In this document: piece after piece, positions 58,209 to 64,000 of the stretch | Layout: every line of letters starts with the position of its first letter | Position numbering within the stretch: position 1 is the stretch's first letter | Assembly: GCA_950022655.1 (NCBI GenBank) | Contig: OX465580.1 | Span: 100,334,797 to 100,398,796, forward strand | Reading direction: 5' to 3' | Length of the DNA: 64,000 nucleotides | DNA from: Alentia gelatinosa | Lineage: Eukaryota > Annelida > Polychaeta > Phyllodocida > Polynoidae | Program-made: the position numbers and the translations under genes | The notes under the pieces: generated by a model | Told to the model about the DNA's origin: nothing | Seen by the model: the letters and a program-made list of their open reading frames with translations, nothing else | The model's database searches: none

Positions 58209-58545
58209 ACAGGCAGGCAGGCAGACAGGCAGGCAGGGAGGCAGGCAGGGAGGCAGCCAGGGAGGGAGGGAGAGAGGGAGGGAGGCAGGGAAGCAGGGAG
58301 GCAGGGAGGCAGGGAGGGGGAGGGAGGGAGGCAGGCAGGGAGGGAGGGAGAGAGGGAGGGAGGCAGGGAAGCAGGGAGGCAGGGAGGGAGGGAGGCAGGG
58401 AGGGGGGAGGGAGGGAGGGAGGGAGGGAGGGAGGGAGGGAGGGAGGGAGGCAGGGAGGCAGGGAGGCAGGCAGGCAGGCAGGCAGGCAGGGAGGCAGGCA
58501 GGCAGGCAGGGAGGCAGGCAGGGAGGCAGGGGAAGCAAAGCAGTG
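57570..58545 (+). repeat. GGCA/GGGA tetranucleotide array with about 316-bp higher-order period
   Basis: Nearly 1 kb of (GGCA)n and (GGGA)n blocks. Rare variants recur at fixed offsets: GAAGAC at 57729 and 58045, GAAGTGAGGG at 57765 and 58081 (both 316 bp), and AGCCAG at 57951 and 58255 (304 bp), showing a larger block was duplicated. GGGAGGGAGGGAGGG runs are classic G-quadruplex and purine-triplex formers. Frames of up to 438 codons (Leu-Pro-Ala-Cys on minus; Gly-Arg-Gln on plus) are purely repeat translations. Confidence 0.97.
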
Positions 58546-58659
58546 AGGCAGTAGAAAGGAAGGACGAGAGTGAGGGAGTGATGCATACATGGTAAGCAGA
58601 CAGGTTGTGGCCAGAACATGGCTTTTTACTCCCATTAGCCTATTCATTATCATTTATCT

Positions 58660-58684
58660 ATATATATATATATGTGTGTGTGTC
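58660..58684. repeat. TA/TG microsatellite
   Basis: (TA)7 followed by (TG)5. Confidence 0.85.
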
Positions 58685-58739
58685 TTTATACTAATGTTAT
58701 GTATATATGTTATCCTAGTTAACCTGTTTTCTACCTATA

Positions 58740-58890
58740 GAACACAGCCCGAAATCGAAGTAAATGGACGTGCGATCGGCTTTAGCGACTGCTGGTATTT
58801 TTTTGCGGAACAAAACCGGCCATCCAGACCCCACCGGGACCGCGAAATCCGATCGGAACGCAGAAAGTTTTGCCATACAGTAACAACCTG
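58740..58890. promoter_or_regulatory. CpG-rich island
   Basis: GCGATCGGCTTTAGCGAC, GGGACCGCGAAATCCGATCG, CGGAACAAAACCGG. Compact and distinct from its flanks; no coding recognised. Confidence 0.25.
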
Positions 58891-59203
58891 AAATCGACTC
58901 TATTTGTCTCTTAGAACTTATCATGTACTCAATTCGGTTGTAAAGGGATGATGGAAGAGCGAGGTTTTGTACCATCGAATCATATCTAATAAAAATAAGA
59001 ATTATAGGAGACAAGCTGGAGAGAGAGGAAGACATACACACTGCTAGCCACACGGGAAGTGGGGAAGACCGGCGGGGAGGTTATGGGGGAGTGACTGGTG
59101 GCAAGGGGAATGCCTTCTGACTACTGTTTATTCGGCTGAATACAGAGGTGTCTGCCAGCCTAGCCGCTGCCCAAACAAACACTGCAGGTTGTCTCAGCCT
59201 CAC
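58891..59203. other. Noncoding DNA
   Basis: No gene recognised. Confidence 0.4.
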
Positions 59204-59295
59204 CTCGTACCCGGGAAAGACAGAGTTGTCAACTCGTCAGCACCCTCTTCTGCCTGTCTCAAAGTATGCACCAGTGATGAGAAATCGGATAACAT
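59204..59295 (-). CDS. Weak candidate first coding exon
   Basis: Minus strand ATG at 59295 in an acceptable context (ACAATG), reading MLSDFSSLVHTLRQAEEGAD and about ten more residues to a consensus donor ACGAG/GTGAGG at 59203, phase 2. The balanced codons and helix-prone, acidic composition look like protein. The frame extends further upstream to 59400, so the ATG choice is uncertain. No family recognised. Confidence 0.25.
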
Positions 59296-59429
59296 TGTCC
59301 AGAGGTCGTGAGGGGTGGGGGATGCAACGCCAAAGCAAATCAAAACACAGTCATTGAGGAAACGAGCCGTTCTAACCGACACCGGGTTCCAAACACACAC
59401 ATTTCTCGCTCTGAGTGCCAGGCTTTAAC

Positions 59430-59620
59430 AAAGCGGTGATTACCCTGCGGCCAGATGTCGGCGACCGGCCACAACACCGTGATTTCCTCCCGCAAACCAC
59501 AATTTACTGCCCGCCGTCACATTTATTTCCTGCTTCTTCCCGCTGCGGCCTTAGAATTAATGGGATAGTTTGTCGGTCGATGCCTTCTGCAAGTCGCGGG
59601 ATTAATTGGAACTAACACTG
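59430..59620. promoter_or_regulatory. Candidate conserved noncoding element
   Basis: AAAGCGGTGATTACCCTGCG, ACACCGTGATTTCC, ACCACAATTTACTGCC, GAATTAATGGGATAG and GGGATTAATTGG (repeated homeodomain cores). Sits just upstream (minus strand) of the first-exon candidate at 59204-59295, where a promoter would lie. Confidence 0.3.
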
Positions 59621-61507
59621 GGAGGGGGGAGTAGGCTCGCTCTACCTAGTGTCAATTTTCGGATAAAGACAGTCTTAACACTAATACCCTTACCTGTAAG
59701 TGCATTGTCATGGAAACACTATATAAGTGCAAGGTTTTGCATAGCACATGCGTCTTGGAGACTCCAAGGCTCCGATAAAATCTGTTCTCCAGCTTGTAAA
59801 AGACCTGCTTGCGTGACCTGCTATTATTCCTTCATCGAAAAAAGTAAAATTCCGCACCGAACTGTCCCCACAGTAGACATAACATGGAAAACCTATTTAA
59901 CAAGGAGATATTCAAAGAAGAGCGGCCAGGCACGGGTAGTATTTTCTCTTATTCACAGAATCTACATTTATAACAGTTAATACATGCAGTTTCAATCGAC
60001 CTTCATAGTCAAAAATGACATAGCCTACTTATCACTATTCTTTTGAAAATCTTCTGGAGTTGGTGAAGACCTGGCATACATGGCGCAATATTAGATATAA
60101 AACGAATGTAGTAGTTGCCGAAGTACCTAAAATCACAACAGGAATAGATATCCATTTACTGATTCTGAATGGATATTAAATTGAATTTATCTTACCTGTA
60201 GGCACTGGGACCATTTACATAATAATTCTCTGTCTTTTCCGTTCTATGTCGGGGGAGGGGGTATAGTAAACACATATATGGAGCATATGCAAACCGTCAT
60301 ATCTCATTTCTTCGCGGTAGAACCTCTGACATTACTGTGTCTCACGGGGTAGGTGTGCTGTCAGTCTGATTATATCGGGAGCTATACCTGTTTGCGGCCC
60401 TTCACGACGCCTCTCATCGTGTGTAACATTTACCCCCTTGATGTAAGCCGCTCCTACACAGAGCAGATCCGAGTCGCCCACTTTGATGTGCCAACTATCT
60501 ACTGCTCGGCAATTCCATGCGACAGAAGAATGTCTCTACTTATTGAATCTGCTTGAGATTCAGTCATACCTGCCAGGGTATATACACATCTCACACTCAT
60601 CCTATTCAGCTGCGCCATAAAGAGTAAAGAACTTGTGACGCATTTTCCCCCCGTCCTTTCCACTCCCTTTTCTGCGAAGACGGGAGATTATGGCTCTTTT
60701 TCACCCGGGAATATATTTCGCTAATACACGCCATACATCATAACAAAAACGAGAAGACATAATGATGGGGATTAGGTTGTTGTACTATTTGCATTCAATA
60801 TCTATTCAAATTAAAGTAACATCCGTCTGGGCCGCTTGTTTGTCACCAGAATACTAATTCCTTTATGTTTGCAATGTCTACTTGATAAGGAAATATCACC
60901 CATTTCTTCATAAGAAGCGCTGTTTCGTAAATCAAGGAAAGCGCGATACATGATAGAATACACATAAATCTTACACCCCTTCTTTGCTGGGTATCCAACA
61001 CCGTATTTACAATTTCCACATCATGTATAAATGATAAATCTCCTGGCCACAAGACTATTCTATCTAGCTGACTCGGATCTAGTATTCGTCAGAGTGTTTG
61101 AATGGTAAATCGTGTATTTTCTTTATGAAAGGGTAGGTTGGATAAAAGGGTTATTATACGGGAAAATATTTTAATACAGGTAAACTCCATAATATTCTAG
61201 GAGTGAAAACCCCAGAAAGGAATTCTCGAGAGGTTCAACAATATAAACATTTTGCCTCATCTATATTGAGAACCTCAACTATTTCAATGCCCTATCTAGC
61301 TTCAGATATCAATGATGAAATACACCAAATACCCCTAGACATTCGTTTGTCTATCATCCAAATTGGTTTACCTCATAAATATACATTGGGATTAACCTCC
61401 TGCACCTGCCCCCCGCAAAGGTGTAAAAGCCTAGGGGACCCATACCATACCAAAAGCAAAACGTCCTAGCAGTAATGTTCTACCAGAAAGATGGCTGCAC
61501 GACAGTA
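59621..61507. other. Noncoding DNA
   Basis: AT-rich with a GC patch at 60340-60560 containing a 67-residue plus frame of no known family. TTACCTGTA recurs at several places (59692, 60194) without forming convincing exons. Confidence 0.4.
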
Positions 61508-61596
61508 CATGTCATCACCGGGATGAACTACATCCAGGAGATGAATCACATGTCATCACTGAAAGGAGTCCCATGTCATCACTAAGATGAATCTCA
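61508..61596 (+). repeat. Short degenerate tandem repeat, 18-24 bp
   Basis: CATGTCATCAC at 61508, 61549 and 61572, each followed by a GGATGAA/AGATGAA-like word. About four units. Confidence 0.65.
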
Positions 61597-63299
61597 AATT
61601 ACGTTAGGGATAAGCGCCCTATTCTCCCCTCCAATCCTTCCCTAGAAAGTATTATCGATCATGAAATATTTGAATAAATTCACAATCTTTGTGCCCGTCT
61701 CTAAGGTCTCATTTTATGTTCAAGGGATAACAGAAATGTATTTTACATGGAACAGATTTGACATGTACACAAGATCTTCTAACCATCGCCGAACTCTATA
61801 TTATAACAAGCTACACGACTCTGTATCTATGACACCTGTAACCATTGTATATACCATACTAGAATAGTTATTACAAGCTCAACTTACCTGTAAATACGTT
61901 GGTGAAGATTCTTGAATCCTATCATTTCTCCCTAACTGTATAATTGGTCATGTTGTTAGCATCAAATAGTTACCACACGAACGATAAGTGTGCCTCCCCA
62001 CTTTACGCTGGCAGGGGGTTACACTTGACGCTGTGTGCCGGTAAGTTTGTTGCTGATAACGTACCCAAAGAGAATGTTCACTATGTGATAAGTGTATCTC
62101 CCATCCTCCTCTCGAATTCTGATCCCAATCTGTACCCCTACACCGCTAATCGCAAGGATATATTGCAACCCTCTGGTAAATGGCCTACAATACAATTGGA
62201 ATATAATATTCTTTTCACCTTTTAAGTGGTCCAGGCACTGGGATGATGGCTTTTGTCAGCTCAAGAAGCCAAGAATTGCTTTCATCTGCACAGTCCCCAT
62301 GGGTGACAATCAACCTGGATCCCCCCTCCCTCCCCAACACACCTGTGGAAACACACCTGGCTTGGTTCTCCAGTGGCCTGGAAAGGCTGTTGACAGGCAT
62401 TGAGCCCTGGACTTCGTAATTCCAAAGGACAGCGTGAGCTTTCTTTTGCACATGGTTAAAACCCCACATATTCAGAATTTGTTCATTGGTTGCATTCCTA
62501 TGAAGAATATTTTTGCCATCTACAGTTACTGCGAAATTTTATAAAGACAATATGATACGAGACATAAAATAAATATTCAAGTTGCAACATAAATCGCTTC
62601 AGATTTCTATCAAAATCGCCTGTGCTTTAACTACAAATACCTTCCATATTGTAAAGATGGTTTACTGCATGAATCAAGTGATGTCATCTTTCATTCATCC
62701 TGGGTAATGGACTGAAATCATTCAAGCCTATTTTCACACTACTACATGCATTTGAATTTATATGATGGGAAATTTCGCCTTTCCATGGCACGACGGTAGG
62801 GGAATATTGGAAAACCAAAAGAATGTTTTAGCTGAATATAATAGATAATAGCTATTGGTTAATTACGAACTAACGCAAACGATTGAGTTAACTGCGGACA
62901 ACCTTTAACAGACGATGATTGAGGAAGGATTTCTCGGTAAAACAGATCTATAAACAAAACAATCCTCTCACCCAGAAATGAGTTACCTAAATATGACAGT
63001 AAAAGGAGACAATGAACAGTGCCAAATACGGGTCCTAGAATATAGCATTACCGTAAATGAATGCTTATATATGGGCTGTCAATTACCCAGCCTTTTAGTT
63101 GTGCCTTCAGACCATCACAACCACAGTCTAAATGCTAAGTGTTTCTCATGATGGGACCTTACGTATGAGCCTGACAGATACTTTAATCTGATAATAATTC
63201 AGTGTTAGTATGTCATGTCAGCAACTCACAAAATGACTCCCCTTGCAAGTTTCCCTCTTTGTGTCATCTGTGAAATAACCTTTTTTGAATACCAGTAAA
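61597..63299. other. AT-rich noncoding DNA
   Basis: No gene supported. Frames near 61944-62403 lack domains. A donor-like GCCG/GTAAGT on plus at about 62041 has only a 26-nt potential exon. Confidence 0.45.
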
Positions 63300-63490
63300 T
63301 GTAGCGCACAGGAGATGGGGTGATAGCGAGGCCGACGCCGGCCTCTTCTCGTGTCGTGAGCAGCTCAGCGTTAAGACACGGACAAGGCGACCCGGCTGAG
63401 CAGCTCGTGGCGGTAGCTCCAGGCTCGTACCTGGCCCGATTTTCTGGCAGCGTTACGAAAATAGGGAACGCACGTGGTGCGATTCTCATG
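63300..63490. promoter_or_regulatory. CpG-rich island with two GAGCAGCTC
   Basis: GAGCAGCTC at 63358-63366 and 63398-63406, 40 bp apart, with GAGGCCGACGCCGGCCTC (18-bp perfect palindrome, 63328-63345) just before. Overlapping frames of about 80 aa on both strands have no domain. Regulatory role inferred. Confidence 0.35.
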
Positions 63491-64000
63491 GAGATGGGGG
63501 TTGGAGGGAGGGTTCGGTTAACGTTGAGGGGTTTGGGTGGTGTTTGGAGTCGTTAAAGAGTGAAGGTTGGAGAAGGTGGTAAGGCCAGGATATGGGAGAA
63601 TACGTATGTGGTGGGATTGTGGTCAGTGGTTTACGGAAGGTAGGGACATGAAAACAACCCCTTAAATCGTTCATTTCATAAAGTGCTCAGCGACAGGAAA
63701 AGGGCTTGATGTAAGAGGTGGGTAGGAGGTATGCTAGTGGTGATAGTTATGCTGGAGGTGGTTGTGGTTGGGTGTAGCGATGGTGTTGGTTAGGTATGTG
63801 GTGGTAGTGGTGGTGACGGGTGATACCCTCGGAGAAGACCTATCAGAGAAGTGGGTCTCTCCGTCTGATTTACACATCTCATAAACAATGCATTCGCATC
63901 AGCATTTTGCAGAGGCGGGTGAAGGGCAGTGAAGAAGCCCTAATCGACAGGGTTTGTGCAGTTCGGTAGGTGGGCCATGCGTGTACGGTGGAAACATGGG
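63491..64000. other. G/T-rich noncoding DNA
   Basis: GGTGGT/GTTGGT-rich low complexity, especially 63700-63820. No gene recognised up to the window end. Confidence 0.5.

Noticed and set aside
57303..58653. Very long frames (up to 438 codons) rich in Leu-Pro-Ala-Cys or Gly-Arg-Gln
   Set aside because: They only translate the GGCA/GGGA array; both strands and several frames are open at once.

Overview
This window looks like gene-poor nuclear DNA from an invertebrate animal. It has no dense coding, no operons and no prokaryote-like genes. What can be recognised is an AT-rich background with many 150-450 bp GC/CpG-rich islands, micro- and minisatellites, tRNA-derived SINEs with Pol III boxes, short inverted-repeat elements (MITEs) and decayed LINE reverse-transcriptase fragments. 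The repeat types (a SINE with a '...ttttacgtccagtcaac...' body, another with a '...ccctggccgggccat...' head) are of a kind I associate with molluscs and other marine invertebrates. That placement is an inference of low confidence.

Coding content is very small. The best case is a terminal coding exon on the minus strand (4676-4815). It encodes a 45-residue C-terminus with a clear acceptor and GC-rich codons, in a hydrophobic-then-charged arrangement. A 51-nt candidate exon about 6 kb upstream on the same strand (10806-10856) joins it in phase and completes a transmembrane-like segment. A further phase-1/phase-1 candidate lies at 33229-33339. Other spliced-exon candidates (59204-59295, 53636-53675 and 37984-38100 on minus; 38076-38123 and 41486-41571 on plus) are weaker. 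If real, they imply one or more long-intron genes crossing the window. The long proline/leucine, glycine/arginine or Ile/Cys reading frames are simple repeats read as protein.

Layout: 1-3 kb is AT-rich with microsatellites and one GC island; 3.1-3.9 kb holds a 43-bp minisatellite, a hairpin and a small MITE; 4.3-4.8 kb has a cluster of four TGACGTCA sites next to the terminal exon; 5.3-5.8 kb has a LINE fragment and a MITE copy; 7.6 kb has a perfect CTCF-consensus match; 12.9-13.6 kb has a full SINE with target-site duplication and a second MITE family; 15-21 kb has GC islands and a foldback; 21.8-22.5 kb has a LINE C-terminus and a 44-bp minisatellite; 24-28 kb has GC islands, a second CTCF match, duplicated segments and a second SINE; 28.2-28.6 kb has a 31-bp minisatellite carrying E-boxes; 29-29.6 kb has a 480-bp MITE and a hairpin; 30-48 kb is mostly noncoding with islands and MITE relics; 48.9 and 54.8 kb have TA and TA/GA arrays; 57.6-58.5 kb has a roughly 1-kb GGCA/GGGA array; 59-64 kb has more islands.

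The islands hold homeodomain-, Sox-, T-box-, nuclear-receptor- and CRE-like words. Several share the 9-mer GAGCAGCTC. They look more like cis-regulatory modules of a developmental gene neighbourhood or a long intron than like exons. That reading is inference and would need cross-species alignment or chromatin data.
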